From NCBI RefSeq assembly GCF_029917005.1, contig NZ_CP123967.1, positions 992,001 to 1,056,000 of the forward strand: 64,000 nucleotides of DNA, given 5' to 3'. The DNA comes from Tessaracoccus lacteus (GTDB taxonomy: Bacteria > Actinomycetota > Actinomycetes > Propionibacteriales > Propionibacteriaceae). Below, one piece after another: positions 38,999-48,728 of this stretch. Under the pieces are notes generated by a model. The model was not told the DNA's origin, searched no databases, and saw nothing but the letters and a program-made list of their open reading frames with translations. Position 1 is the first letter of the stretch. Every line of letters starts with the position of its first letter. Both the position numbers and the translations under genes were made by a program.

Positions 38999-40896
38999 CC
39001 CAGCGACGAGGCCCCGCGAAGCCGACCTCGCGGTCCGCCTCGGCCAGGCCTGCCCCCCGCAAGGCATCCGCCCCGCGCCGCTACCGCAAGTCCGTCCGCC
39101 TCGCGGTGGGTCGGACGACGGTGCGGATCCGCGTCTTCCTGGTCGTCGTGATGCTCGTGCTGGCCGTCGGAGCCGGGCGCGCCGTCCAGCTGCAGGGCAT
39201 CGACTCGCAGGCCTACGCCGCGCAGGCGGCCGACAAGACGAAGTCCACCCGCACCCTGCCCGCGACCCGCGGGTCAATCACCGACCGCAACGGCGTCGTG
39301 CTCGCCACCACCGAGCCCGCCATGATCGTCTCGATCGACCCGGACATGGTCCGCACCAACGGCGCCGACAAGCGCTACGCGATGAGCGAGCGCAAGCAGG
39401 AGGAGGCCGCGGCGGCACCCGAGGCCGTCGCCGACCTGCTCGTCAAGCATCTCGGCGGCCGGAAGCAGGACTACCTCGACGCCATCGCGACCGAGAACTC
39501 CCGCTACAAGGTGATCGCCCGCAAGGTCCCGGCCGCCACCTTCACCGCGCTGAAGGCCGACCTCCAGCTCGGCATGGACGGTGACGGCTCGCGCCCCTGG
39601 TACGGCGTGTTCGGCGACTCCGACCCGATCCGCGTCTACCCGAACCGCACTGTCGCCTCCAACATCGTCGGCTTCGTCAACGGCGAGGGCGTCGGCGCCT
39701 CCGGCCTGGAGTACGCCCTGGACGATGACCTGGAGGGCACCGCCGGCTCGATGATCTACGACTCCTCGACGTACGGCACCATCCCGCTCGGCACGAGCAT
39801 CTCCGAGCCCGCGGTCGACGGCGCCAGCTACGAACTCACGATCGACTCCGACCTCCAGTGGATGGTCGAGCAGTTCCTCGCGGAGGGCATGGACCAGGCC
39901 GGCGCGAAGACGGGCATGGCCGTGGTCATGAACGCGAAGACCGGGGAGGTCCTCGCTCTCGCCAACGGTCCGAGCTTCGACTCATCCAACCCCGGCAGCG
40001 CCGACGCCGAGGACCTCGGCAACCGTGCCGTCACGCAGGCCTACGAGCCCGGCTCCGTCGAGAAGGTGCTCACCATGGCGGCGCTGGCCGACCAAGGGCT
40101 GGTCACCCCCACCACGAAGGTCGTCGTGCCCGCCCGCATCGCGTCGGGCGACGGCTACGTGCGGGACTCCTTCGAGCACGGCACCATCAACCTGACCGCG
40201 GCCGGCATCATCGCGCAGTCGTCCAACATCGGCACCATCCAGCTGTCGAGGCAGATGGACAAGGTCACGCTGGCGGGCTACCTGAAGAAGTTCGGGCTCG
40301 GGACCCGCTCCGGTATCGGCCTGCCCGGCGAGACCTCGGGAAGCGTGCCCGCCGACGACATGGCGGACTACACGCGTGACCAGATCTCCTTCGGCCAGGG
40401 CCTCAGCGTCAACGCGGTGCAGATGACCGCCGCCGTCGCGGCCGTGGTCAACGGCGGCGTCTACCACCAGCCCACCATCATCGCCTCGGCGACGGCCGCC
40501 GACGGCACCGAGATCGCCCTCGACGAGCCGACGGAGCGCCGGGTCATCTCCGAGGAGGCCTCCTCGATGGTGCTGGAGATGATGGAGTCCGTCGTCACCC
40601 TCAACGAGAACCGGTCCATCCCCGGCTACCGCACCGCTGGCAAGTCCGGCACCGCGCAGCGCTTCGACTCCGACTGCATGTGCTACAACGGCTTCACGTC
40701 CTCCTACGTGGGCGTCGCCCCCGTCGAGGACCCGCAGCTCGTCGTCTACGTCGTGCTCGACCAGCCCACCAACGGCAACCTCGGATCGCGGCTCGCGCTG
40801 CCGGTCGTCAACAACATCCTCAAGATGGCGCTGCCGCGCTACAACGTGGCACCCTCGACGACCGACCCCTACGACACCCCGCTGACGTTCGACTGA
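38995..40896 (+). CDS. ftsI: Division-specific peptidoglycan transpeptidase FtsI (PBP3)
   Basis: Class B penicillin-binding protein, 633 residues: basic N-terminal tail, one membrane segment (about residues 46-66), dimerisation domain (TRGSITDRNGVVLATTEP) and transpeptidase domain with SxxK in YEPGSVEKVLTM, SxN in AQSSNIGTIQLS and KTG-type KSGT in TAGKSGTAQRF. GTG 38995 overlaps the ftsL stop, with CAGGAGG 5 bases upstream. Makes septal cross-links with FtsW. Confidence 0.96.
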   Translation: MTQRRGPAKPTSRSASARPAPRKASAPRRYRKSVRLAVGRTTVRIRVFLVVVMLVLAVGAGRAVQLQGIDSQAYAAQAADKTKSTRTLPATRGSITDRNGVVLATTEPAMIVSIDPDMVRTNGADKRYAMSERKQEEAAAAPEAVADLLVKHLGGRKQDYLDAIATENSRYKVIARKVPAATFTALKADLQLGMDGDGSRPWYGVFGDSDPIRVYPNRTVASNIVGFVNGEGVGASGLEYALDDDLEGTAGSMIYDSSTYGTIPLGTSISEPAVDGASYELTIDSDLQWMVEQFLAEGMDQAGAKTGMAVVMNAKTGEVLALANGPSFDSSNPGSADAEDLGNRAVTQAYEPGSVEKVLTMAALADQGLVTPTTKVVVPARIASGDGYVRDSFEHGTINLTAAGIIAQSSNIGTIQLSRQMDKVTLAGYLKKFGLGTRSGIGLPGETSGSVPADDMADYTRDQISFGQGLSVNAVQMTAAVAAVVNGGVYHQPTIIASATAADGTEIALDEPTERRVISEEASSMVLEMMESVVTLNENRSIPGYRTAGKSGTAQRFDSDCMCYNGFTSSYVGVAPVEDPQLVVYVVLDQPTNGNLGSRLALPVVNNILKMALPRYNVAPSTTDPYDTPLTFD

Positions 40897-42449
40897 TGGA
40901 TAGCTTGCTTCGCCCGACCACCCCGCGGCGTGTTCCGCTGCTCAGCCTGACCGACGGCCTCGGCCTGCGCGGCGATACCTCCGCCACCGCAGACGTCACC
41001 GGCATCACGCAGGACTCGCGTTCCGTGCGCCCCGGCTGGCTCTACGTCGGGCTCCCTGGCACCCGCATGCACGGCGCCTCCTTCGCGGAACAGGCCGCCG
41101 CGGCAGGCGCCGCCGCGATCCTCACCGACCCCGAGGGCGAGGCGTTGGCACGCGAGGCGGGCATCCCCGTGCTGGTCGCCGCCGACGTGCGCCACGCCAT
41201 GGCCGTCGTCGCCGCCCGCACGTTCGGCGACCCGGCGGAGTCGATGACGATGCTGGGCGTCACCGGCACGAACGGGAAGACCACCACCGTCGCGCTGCTG
41301 CAGGCGGGCCTCGCGCGCGCCGGGCAGCTGGCCGGCACCATCGGCACGATCGGCTTCCGGCTCGGCGTCGACGAGATCCGCTCGTCGCGTTCCACCGTCA
41401 CGACTCCCGAGTCCCCGGACCTGCAGGCCCTGCTCGCCGTGATGGCGGAGCGGGGCGCGGACGCGGTCGCGCTCGAGGTCAGCTCGCACGCCCTGGCACT
41501 GTCTCGGGCCGACGGCATCGTCTTCGACGCGGTCGGCTTCCTGAACCTCGGCCGCGACCACCTCGACTTCCACCATTCGATGGAGGAGTACTTCGAGGCG
41601 AAGGCGCGGCTCTTCGAACCCGGCCGCGCCCGGGTCAGCGTCATCTGGGTCGACGACCCCCGCGGGGCCGAGCTCGCCGACCGCGTCCGCGCGCACGGCG
41701 CCAGCCGGCTGGTGACGGTCGGCTCCGGCGGCGACGTCGACTACCTCCTCAGCGGCTACCGGGACCTGCCGGCCCTCGCCGGCGCGGCGACCATCACGCG
41801 CGGCGGGGAGCAGATCGAGCTGAGGCTGTCGCTGCCCGGCCGCTACAACATGATCGACGCGGCCGTGGCGCTCGCCATGCTCGAGGCCGTCGGGGTGCCC
41901 ACGGCGACCGCGGTCGAGGGCCTCGGCGCGGCGCAGGTGCCCGGCCGCATGCAGCGCGTCGACCTGGGCGACGGCGCGCCGCTCGTCGTCGTGGACTTCG
42001 CACACACCCCGCAGGCCGTCGGCGCGGCCGTCGAGTCGCTGGCCGTCGAGGGCGACGTCATCACCGTCATCGGCTGCGGCGGCGACCGCGACGCGGCGAA
42101 GCGCCCAGAGATGGGTGCGGCGGCGGCCCGCGGCAGCGTCCTGACCATCATCACCGACGACAACCCCCGAACCGAGGATCCCACCGTCATCCGGGCGCAG
42201 ACCCTCGACGGTGCCAGGGCCGTGCCGGGCGCCCACGTCCTGGAGGTGCCGGGCAGAAGGGCGGCCATCGCGGAAGCGTTGCGCAGGGCCCGCCCCGGTA
42301 GTGTGGTGGCGATTCTCGGAAAGGGACACGAGCGCGGCCAGATCCTGGCCGACGCGACAGTGGACTTCGACGATGTGGAGGAGGCCGCTGAGCAGTGGCG
42401 CCGCCTGGGAGAGGAAGGAACCCCGCATGCGTGCGACAACCGTGGCTGA
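40896..42449 (+). CDS. murE: UDP-N-acetylmuramoyl-tripeptide synthetase (diaminopimelate-adding)
   Basis: Adds the third stem residue to UDP-MurNAc-Ala-Glu. 517 residues with the Mur ligase P-loop [15 protein letters not shown], the VSSHALALSRADG block and GRDHLDFHHSMEEYFEAK. The substrate motif is DNPR (TDDNPRTEDP), which marks diaminopimelate-adding enzymes as opposed to lysine-adding ones. ATG 40896 uses the last base of the ftsI stop. The 3' end overlaps murF by 23 bases. Confidence 0.96.
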   Translation: MDSLLRPTTPRRVPLLSLTDGLGLRGDTSATADVTGITQDSRSVRPGWLYVGLPGTRMHGASFAEQAAAAGAAAILTDPEGEALAREAGIPVLVAADVRHAMAVVAARTFGDPAESMTMLGVTGTNGKTTTVALLQAGLARAGQLAGTIGTIGFRLGVDEIRSSRSTVTTPESPDLQALLAVMAERGADAVALEVSSHALALSRADGIVFDAVGFLNLGRDHLDFHHSMEEYFEAKARLFEPGRARVSVIWVDDPRGAELADRVRAHGASRLVTVGSGGDVDYLLSGYRDLPALAGAATITRGGEQIELRLSLPGRYNMIDAAVALAMLEAVGVPTATAVEGLGAAQVPGRMQRVDLGDGAPLVVVDFAHTPQAVGAAVESLAVEGDVITVIGCGGDRDAAKRPEMGAAAARGSVLTIITDDNPRTEDPTVIRAQTLDGARAVPGAHVLEVPGRRAAIAEALRRARPGSVVAILGKGHERGQILADATVDFDDVEEAAEQWRRLGEEGTPHACDNRG

Positions 42450-43863
42450 GCTCATCGAGCTGATGCAGCCGGCCGAGGTAGAGCTGGTGGGCGATGACGG
42501 ACCCGTCGGCCCCGATGTCGTCATCGACAGCCGGGCCGCCACCGACGGCGCGCTGTTCGTCGCGATCGCCGGCGAGCACGTGGACGGACACGACTTCGCG
42601 CGCCCCGCCGTCGAGCGCGGCGCCGGCGCGGTGCTCGGCACCCACCTGACTGACGCGGACGTCCCGCACATCCTGGCCCAGGATCCCGTACGCGCGCTCA
42701 GCTGGGTCGCCCGCGGGGTCGTCAGACGCGAGCGGGCCCGCGGCATGGTCAGCGTCGGCATCACCGGAAGCTCCGGCAAGACCAGCACGAAGGACCTTCT
42801 CGCGCAGGTCCTCGAGGCCGCCGGCCCCACCGTCGCCCCGCTCGGGAGCCAGAACAACGAGATCGGTGTTCCGCTCACCGCCTGCCGCGTCGACTCCGAG
42901 ACCCGCTTCCTCGTCTCTGAGATGGGCGCGCGCGGCGTCGGTCACATCGCGTGGCTCACGTCGCTGGTCGGACTCGACATCGGTGTCTGCCTCAACGTCG
43001 GTCAGGCACACGTCGGGGAGTTCGGCAGCCTTGAGGTCACCGCCGCCGCCAAGAGCGAGATCGTCGCGGACCTGCCCGCCGAGGGGTGGGCCGTGCTCAA
43101 CGCCGACGACCCGCGCGTCACCGCCATGGCGGCCCTCACCTCGGCGCGGGTCGCCTGGTTCGGGGAGGGCGACCTCCCGGACGGGGACCTGAGGGTCACC
43201 GCGCGGGGCGTCACCCTCAACCCCCTGTCGCAGGCCTCCTTCGAGCTCGTCGCACGCTTCGCGGGCCAGGCGGAGCACTCCGTCGGCGTCCAGCTGGGGG
43301 TCATCGGCCGCCACCAGGTTGCCAACGCGCTCGCCGCCGCGGCAGCCGCGCTCGCCGCCGGCCTCGACCTGGCCACCGTCGGCGCCGCACTCTCCTCGGC
43401 GACCACCCGGTCGCAGTGGCGCATGGAGCTCCGGCCACGCCCCGACGGCGTGCTCGTCCTCAACGACGCCTACAACGCCAACCCCGACTCCATGGCCGTG
43501 GCGCTCAACACCGCCGTCGAGCTGGTCGCGGGCAGCCGCGCCGAGCACCCCACGGCGCGGGCCGTCGCCGTGCTCGGCGACATGCTCGAACTCGGCCCCA
43601 CCGCGGCCGACCTGCACGAGGAGCTCGGCAGGCGGGCCGCCGACGCGGGCATCAGCGAGGTCGTCGCCGTCGGCGAGTTCGCCGCCCGCATCGTCTCCGG
43701 CGCCCTCGAGGGCGGGGTCCCCGCCCGCGAGAGCCTCCGTGACGACGTGGCGGCCTCGTTGTCGCTGTCGCCCGGAGACGTCGTGCTGATCAAGGCATCC
43801 CGCGGGGTCGGGCTGGAGAAAGTGGCGGCGAACCTCGTCGTCCGGGACGGAGCCGCATCGTGA
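42427..43863 (+). CDS. murF: UDP-N-acetylmuramoyl-tripeptide--D-alanyl-D-alanine ligase
   Basis: Adds D-Ala-D-Ala to complete the stem pentapeptide. 478 residues with P-loop GITGSSGKTSTKDLL, SQNNEIGVPLT, MGARGVGHIAWL, NVGQAHVGEFGS and LNDAYNANPDSM. ATG 42427 lies inside the murE 3' end with AGGAAGGAA upstream. Stop overlaps mraY by 4 bases. Confidence 0.96.
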   Translation: MRATTVAELIELMQPAEVELVGDDGPVGPDVVIDSRAATDGALFVAIAGEHVDGHDFARPAVERGAGAVLGTHLTDADVPHILAQDPVRALSWVARGVVRRERARGMVSVGITGSSGKTSTKDLLAQVLEAAGPTVAPLGSQNNEIGVPLTACRVDSETRFLVSEMGARGVGHIAWLTSLVGLDIGVCLNVGQAHVGEFGSLEVTAAAKSEIVADLPAEGWAVLNADDPRVTAMAALTSARVAWFGEGDLPDGDLRVTARGVTLNPLSQASFELVARFAGQAEHSVGVQLGVIGRHQVANALAAAAAALAAGLDLATVGAALSSATTRSQWRMELRPRPDGVLVLNDAYNANPDSMAVALNTAVELVAGSRAEHPTARAVAVLGDMLELGPTAADLHEELGRRAADAGISEVVAVGEFAARIVSGALEGGVPARESLRDDVAASLSLSPGDVVLIKASRGVGLEKVAANLVVRDGAAS

Positions 43864-44930
43864 TCAACATCCTGCTCACGGGCGGGCTGTCCATGCTCTT
43901 CGCGCTGGTCGGCACCCCCCTGCTCATCTCGTTCCTGACGAAGCGCCACTACGGCCAGTTCATCCGCGAGGACGGCCCCACGGCGCACTACGTCAAGCGC
44001 GGCACCCCCACCATGGGCGGCCTGGTCATCCTCGGCTCGGTGCTGCTGTCCTACACGCTCGTGCATCTGATCCGATGGCAGGCCCCGAGCCTCTCCGGCC
44101 TGCTGGTCCTCGGGCTGGCCACCTCCATGGCCTTCCTCGGGTTCCTCGACGACTGGGCCAAGATCTCCAAGGAACGCAGCCTCGGCCTCACACCCCGCGG
44201 CAAGCTGATCGGCCAGGGCGTCATCGGCATCGTCTTCGCGGTCGTCGCGCTCAACTTCCCTGACGCGCGCGGGCTGACGCCGGCGTCCCCCTCGATCTCC
44301 TTCCTGCGGGACATCTCCTGGCTGACGCTGCCGCTCCTGCTGGCGGTCGTCTTCATCGTGTTCCTGATCGCTGCCTGGTCCAATGCCGTCAACATCACCG
44401 ACGGGCTGGACGGGCTCGCGGCCGGAAGCGCGACGCTCGTGTTCGCCGCCTACACGATCATCAACATCTGGCAGTTCAACCAGTGGTGCGGCAGGCTCTC
44501 CACCGCAGGCCCCCGCTGCTACGAGGTCCGCGACCCCAACGACCTCGCCGTCGTCGCCATCGCCTTCACCGCCGCCTGCTTCGGGTTCCTGTGGTGGAAC
44601 GCCAAGCCGGCGAAGATCTTCATGGGCGATACCGGCTCGATGGGCATCGGTGCCGCGCTGGCCGGCCTGTCGGTCATGACCCGCACCGAACTGCTGCTGG
44701 TCGTCCTCGGACTGCTGTTCGTGATCGAGGTCGGCTCGGTCGCGCTGCAGGTGTCGTACTTCAAGGCAACAAAGGGCAAGCGCATCTTCAAGATGAGCCC
44801 GATCCACCACCACTTCGAGCTGATCGGGTGGCAGGAGGTCACGGTCGTGATCCGCTTCTGGATCATCTGCGGGCTGTGCGTGGCGCTCGGCATCGGAATC
44901 TTCTACGCCGAATGGGTGGTCGGACAGTGA
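43860..44930 (+). CDS. mraY: Phospho-N-acetylmuramoyl-pentapeptide-transferase
   Basis: Integral membrane enzyme that makes lipid I from UDP-MurNAc-pentapeptide and undecaprenyl phosphate. 356 residues, about ten membrane segments; active-site blocks [49 protein letters not shown] and [14 protein letters not shown] start overlapping murF. Confidence 0.97.
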   Translation: MINILLTGGLSMLFALVGTPLLISFLTKRHYGQFIREDGPTAHYVKRGTPTMGGLVILGSVLLSYTLVHLIRWQAPSLSGLLVLGLATSMAFLGFLDDWAKISKERSLGLTPRGKLIGQGVIGIVFAVVALNFPDARGLTPASPSISFLRDISWLTLPLLLAVVFIVFLIAAWSNAVNITDGLDGLAAGSATLVFAAYTIINIWQFNQWCGRLSTAGPRCYEVRDPNDLAVVAIAFTAACFGFLWWNAKPAKIFMGDTGSMGIGAALAGLSVMTRTELLLVVLGLLFVIEVGSVALQVSYFKATKGKRIFKMSPIHHHFELIGWQEVTVVIRFWIICGLCVALGIGIFYAEWVVGQ

Positions 44931-46378
44931 CTCTCGACTGGATCAACACCGCCGACCGGACGTCGCCCTGGCCCGAGGCCCAGGCCGTCGTCGCCGGGCT
45001 CGGCGTCTCCGGCTTCGCGGCTGCCGACGGGCTGATGTCTCTCGGAGCACGCGTCGTCGTGCTCGACGAGTCCGAGGCGCATGCCGACAAGGCCACGCTG
45101 CTGGAGCACCTCGACGTCACCGTCAGGCTCGGCAGGGGGGTCACGGCCGAGCTTCCTCCCGGCACCGACCTGGTCGTCACCTCGCCGGGCTGGCGACCCA
45201 CCGCGCCCCTGCTGCAGCAGGCGCGCGCCGCGGGCATCCCCGTCTGGGGGGAGACCGAGCTCGCCTGGCGCATGCAGCAGCCCGACCGCGCCATCCCGTG
45301 GCTCGGCATCACCGGCACCAACGGCAAGACCACCACCACGCAGATGGTCGAGTCGATCCTCCGCGCCGACGGCAGGAAGGTCGCCGCCGTCGGCAACATC
45401 GGCCGCCCCATCGTGGAGGCCGTCCTCGACGACGTCGAGTACGACGTGTTCGCCGTCGAGCTCTCCAGCTTCCAGCTGCACTGGATGAACAACGTCCACC
45501 TGCACTCCGCCGTGGTCCTGAACCTGCACGAGGACCACCTCGAGTGGTACGCCTCCGAGCCCGACGGCATGGCCCGCTACGCGGCGGACAAGGCCAAGAT
45601 CTACGACGGCGTCACCGACGCGTGCGTCTACAACGTCGACGAGCCCCTGACGGAGGAGATGGTCGAGGGGGCAGACGTCGTCGAGGGCGCCCGCGCCATC
45701 GGCTTCACGACCGGCATCCCCGACATCTCGATGGTCGGCGTCGTCGACGACCTCATCGTCGACCGCGCCTTCGTCCCGCAGCGCCGCACCTCCGCGCTCG
45801 AGCTGGCGAAGGTCTCCGACGTGCACCCGTTCGCGCCGCACAACGTCGCCAACGCCGTCGCCGCCGCCGCGCTGACCCGCAGCCTCGGCGTGGCCCCACG
45901 CTCGGTCTCCGAGGGTCTGCGTAACCTGCACCTCGCGGGCCACCGCATCTCCACGGTGGCCGTCGCTGACGGCGTCACGTGGGTCGACGACTCGAAGGCC
46001 ACCAACCCGCACGCCGCAGACGCGGCCATGCAGGCCTACGAGTCGTTCGTGTGGATCGCGGGCGGGCAGGCGAAGGGCACCAGCTTCGACGCGTTGGTCG
46101 AGAGGTTCGCCTCCCGCATGCGCGGGGCCGTCGTGATGGGCGTCGACCGCGAGATGATCGCGGACGTCCTTGCCCGACACGCGCCGGATGTCCCCGTCCG
46201 CGTCCTCGACGACACGCACACTTCAGTGATGGACGAGGTGGTCGCGTTGGCCGGGGCCATGGCCGGGCCGGGCGACACCGTGCTGCTCTCCCCGGGCTGC
46301 GCGAGCCTCGACATGTTCGACGGCTACGCGGACCGGGGGGACCGGTTCGTGGAGGCGGTCAACCGGTACCTGTCCTGA
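44927..46378 (+). CDS. murD: UDP-N-acetylmuramoylalanine--D-glutamate ligase
   Basis: Adds D-glutamate to UDP-MurNAc-L-Ala. 483 residues: N-terminal Rossmann [18 protein letters not shown]-loop [35 protein letters not shown], and [19 protein letters not shown] 44927 overlaps the mraY stop by 4 bases. Confidence 0.96.
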   Translation: MTLDWINTADRTSPWPEAQAVVAGLGVSGFAAADGLMSLGARVVVLDESEAHADKATLLEHLDVTVRLGRGVTAELPPGTDLVVTSPGWRPTAPLLQQARAAGIPVWGETELAWRMQQPDRAIPWLGITGTNGKTTTTQMVESILRADGRKVAAVGNIGRPIVEAVLDDVEYDVFAVELSSFQLHWMNNVHLHSAVVLNLHEDHLEWYASEPDGMARYAADKAKIYDGVTDACVYNVDEPLTEEMVEGADVVEGARAIGFTTGIPDISMVGVVDDLIVDRAFVPQRRTSALELAKVSDVHPFAPHNVANAVAAAALTRSLGVAPRSVSEGLRNLHLAGHRISTVAVADGVTWVDDSKATNPHAADAAMQAYESFVWIAGGQAKGTSFDALVERFASRMRGAVVMGVDREMIADVLARHAPDVPVRVLDDTHTSVMDEVVALAGAMAGPGDTVLLSPGCASLDMFDGYADRGDRFVEAVNRYLS

Positions 46379-46394
46379 CGAGAAGGGAAGATCG

Positions 46395-47630
46395 ATGGCC
46401 ACCCAGGCTGTAGCGCGGCCGCGGCCCTCCGCCTTCCGCTCTGTCCGTGCACTCCTCGCCTCCCCGATGGCGCCGTTCTATCTCGTGCTCGGCTCCGTGA
46501 CGGTGCTGGTCGGGCTCGGGCTGCTGATGGTCCTGTCCGCCTCGGCCGCCATGGCGCAGGCCAGCGGCGTCAGTCCGTACTTCTACCTCATCCGGCAGGC
46601 CCGCTCGCTGGCGGTCGGGCTCGTGCCCGCCGCGATCCTCGTGTTCGTGCCCCCGGATGTGCTGCGCCGCTTCGGCTGGCTCGCCTGGGGCATCGCCGTC
46701 GTGCTGCTGCTGCTGGTCCTGACACCGCTCGGCGTCGGCTCGGGCGGCAACGTCAACTGGCTCGTGCTCGGCCCCGTCCAGATCCAACCCTCCGAGTTTG
46801 CGAAACTCGCGCTCGTGGTGTGGTGCGGGACGATCTTCCACAACAAGCGCGGCCGGCTGCACGAGGTCTTCCAGCTCGCCATCCCCTTCGTGCCGCTCGG
46901 CGGGCTGGTGCTGGTTCTGGTGCTCGCGGGTCGCGACCTCGGCACGGGCATCATCCTCGGCCTGATCCTCGTGCTGATCCTGTGGTTCGTCGGCACGTCC
47001 TGGAAGGTGCTGGTCCCGTCGTTCACGCTCGCGGTCGTCACGATGGTCCTGCTGGTGTACGGCTCGGGAAACCGCATGAGCCGCATCGCGATCTTCCTCG
47101 ACCCGTCCTCGGACACCGACCTGTCGAGCCAGCCCATCGCCGCGCTCTACGCGCTGGCCTCCGGCGGCTGGTGGGGGGCGGGGCTGGGGGCCGGCAGGCA
47201 GAAGTGGGGAGGGCTGAAAGACGGCGCCCACACGGACTTCATCTTCGCGGTCCTCGGCGAGGAGCTCGGCCTGTTCGGCGTGCTGCTCGTGATCGGGCTG
47301 TTCGCGCTGCTGGCCTGGGCCGGCCTCGAGATCGCGCTGCGCTCCGACAAGATGTTCAACCGCATCGTCGCCGCGGGCCTGACCGGCTGGTTCGTCGTGC
47401 AGGCCGTCATCAACATCTTCGTTGTGATGCACCTGCTCCCGGTGCTCGGCGTCCCGCTTCCGTTCATGTCCTATGGTGGGTCCGCGCTCATGGCCTCGCT
47501 GATGGGCGTCGGCGTGCTCCTGTCGATCGCCCGGGACACGCCGGCCGCCCGCACCTACCGCGCGTCGCGCCCGAGCAAGAAGTCGCGGCCGCGCATGACC
47601 TCGGTCATGGCGGCCACCAAGGAGGACTGA
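46395..47630 (+). CDS. ftsW: Septal peptidoglycan glycosyltransferase FtsW
   Basis: SEDS-family polymerase of lipid II at the septum, partner of FtsI. 411 residues with about ten membrane segments; hallmarks GGNVNWLVLGPVQIQPSEFA, LAGRDLGTGIIL, GLKDGAHTDFIFAVLGEELG and LPFMSYGGSALM. The ATG at 46395 has AGAAGGGAAG upstream; a 16-base gap from murD is among the few spaces in this operon. Confidence 0.96.
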   Translation: MATQAVARPRPSAFRSVRALLASPMAPFYLVLGSVTVLVGLGLLMVLSASAAMAQASGVSPYFYLIRQARSLAVGLVPAAILVFVPPDVLRRFGWLAWGIAVVLLLLVLTPLGVGSGGNVNWLVLGPVQIQPSEFAKLALVVWCGTIFHNKRGRLHEVFQLAIPFVPLGGLVLVLVLAGRDLGTGIILGLILVLILWFVGTSWKVLVPSFTLAVVTMVLLVYGSGNRMSRIAIFLDPSSDTDLSSQPIAALYALASGGWWGAGLGAGRQKWGGLKDGAHTDFIFAVLGEELGLFGVLLVIGLFALLAWAGLEIALRSDKMFNRIVAAGLTGWFVVQAVINIFVVMHLLPVLGVPLPFMSYGGSALMASLMGVGVLLSIARDTPAARTYRASRPSKKSRPRMTSVMAATKED

Positions 47631-47633
47631 CCC

Positions 47634-48728
47634 GTGACCAGCATCGTGCTGGCAGGTGGCGGCACCGCGGGGCACACGTCGCCGCTGATCGCCACGGCCA
47701 AGGCCATCGTCGAGCGTGACCCGCAGGCGTCTATCACCTGCATCGGCACCCCGAAGGGGCTGGAGACCAGAGTCATCCCCGAGGCCGGGCTGACGCTCAG
47801 CCTCGTGGACCCGGTGCCGCTCCCGCGCACCGTCAACCTCGACCTCGTCCGGCTGCCGTACACGCTGGCCCGCTCCGTGCGCCAGGCGCGCCGGGTACTG
47901 CGCGACGCGGACGCCGATGCGCTGGTGGGCTTCGGCGGCTACGTCTCCATCCCGGCCTACCTCGCCGCCCGCACGCTGGGCGTCCCCGTCGTCGTGCATG
48001 AGGCGAACAAGCTGCCGGGCATCGCCAACAAGGTCGGTGCCAGGTTCGCCGCCTACGTGGCCACGACGTTCCCCGAGACCACCATGCGCGGGTCGCGCCT
48101 GATCGGGCTGCCGATGAAGCGGTCGATCACGCATCCGACGCAGACCCCGGCCGAGGCCCGCGCGGAGTTCGGCCTCGACCCCGAGCGGCCGACGCTGCTC
48201 GTGTCGGGCGGCTCGCAGGGGGCCGTCAGCATCAACGCCGCCGTCGACGGGGCCAGGGAGCAGATCCTGGCCGCCGGCATCCAGATCCTGCACGTGCTCG
48301 GGCTGAAGAACTTCACGGATGCGGACACCGTCGTGCAGCACGCCTCCGGCGCCGCCTACGTGCCGGTGCCCTATGTCTCGGACATGGCGCACGCCTACGC
48401 CGCCGCCGACCTGATGCTCGGCCGGGCGGGCGCAGGCACGGTGATGGAGACCGCCGTCAGCGGGCTGCCCGTGATCTTCGTGCCGCTGCCGTGGGGCAAC
48501 GGGGAGCAGGGGCGCAACGCCGCGGAGCTCGTGGCGGCGGACGCCGGGTGGCTGGTCGAGGACTCCTCCCTGACCCCGGATAGACTGGCCGGGTTGGTGA
48601 CGTCATCGTTCGCCGACCCCGGACGCCTGACGCGCATGTCCGCCGCCTGTCGTGAGCTGTATCCCTCCGACGCCGCGGACGTCCTCGCGGGGGCCGTCCT
48701 CGAAATCGCCCGGAAGAAAGGCAACTGA
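47634..48728 (+). CDS. murG: UDP-GlcNAc:lipid I N-acetylglucosaminyltransferase
   Basis: Peripheral membrane GT28 enzyme forming lipid II. 364 residues: LAGGGTAGHTSPLIATA, ALVGFGGYVSIPAYLAA, VVVHEANKLPGIANK, LVSGGSQGAVSINAA and LGRAGAGTVMETAVSGLP. GTG start 3 bases after ftsW; stop shares a base with murC ATG. Confidence 0.96.
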   Translation: MTSIVLAGGGTAGHTSPLIATAKAIVERDPQASITCIGTPKGLETRVIPEAGLTLSLVDPVPLPRTVNLDLVRLPYTLARSVRQARRVLRDADADALVGFGGYVSIPAYLAARTLGVPVVVHEANKLPGIANKVGARFAAYVATTFPETTMRGSRLIGLPMKRSITHPTQTPAEARAEFGLDPERPTLLVSGGSQGAVSINAAVDGAREQILAAGIQILHVLGLKNFTDADTVVQHASGAAYVPVPYVSDMAHAYAAADLMLGRAGAGTVMETAVSGLPVIFVPLPWGNGEQGRNAAELVAADAGWLVEDSSLTPDRLAGLVTSSFADPGRLTRMSAACRELYPSDAADVLAGAVLEIARKKGN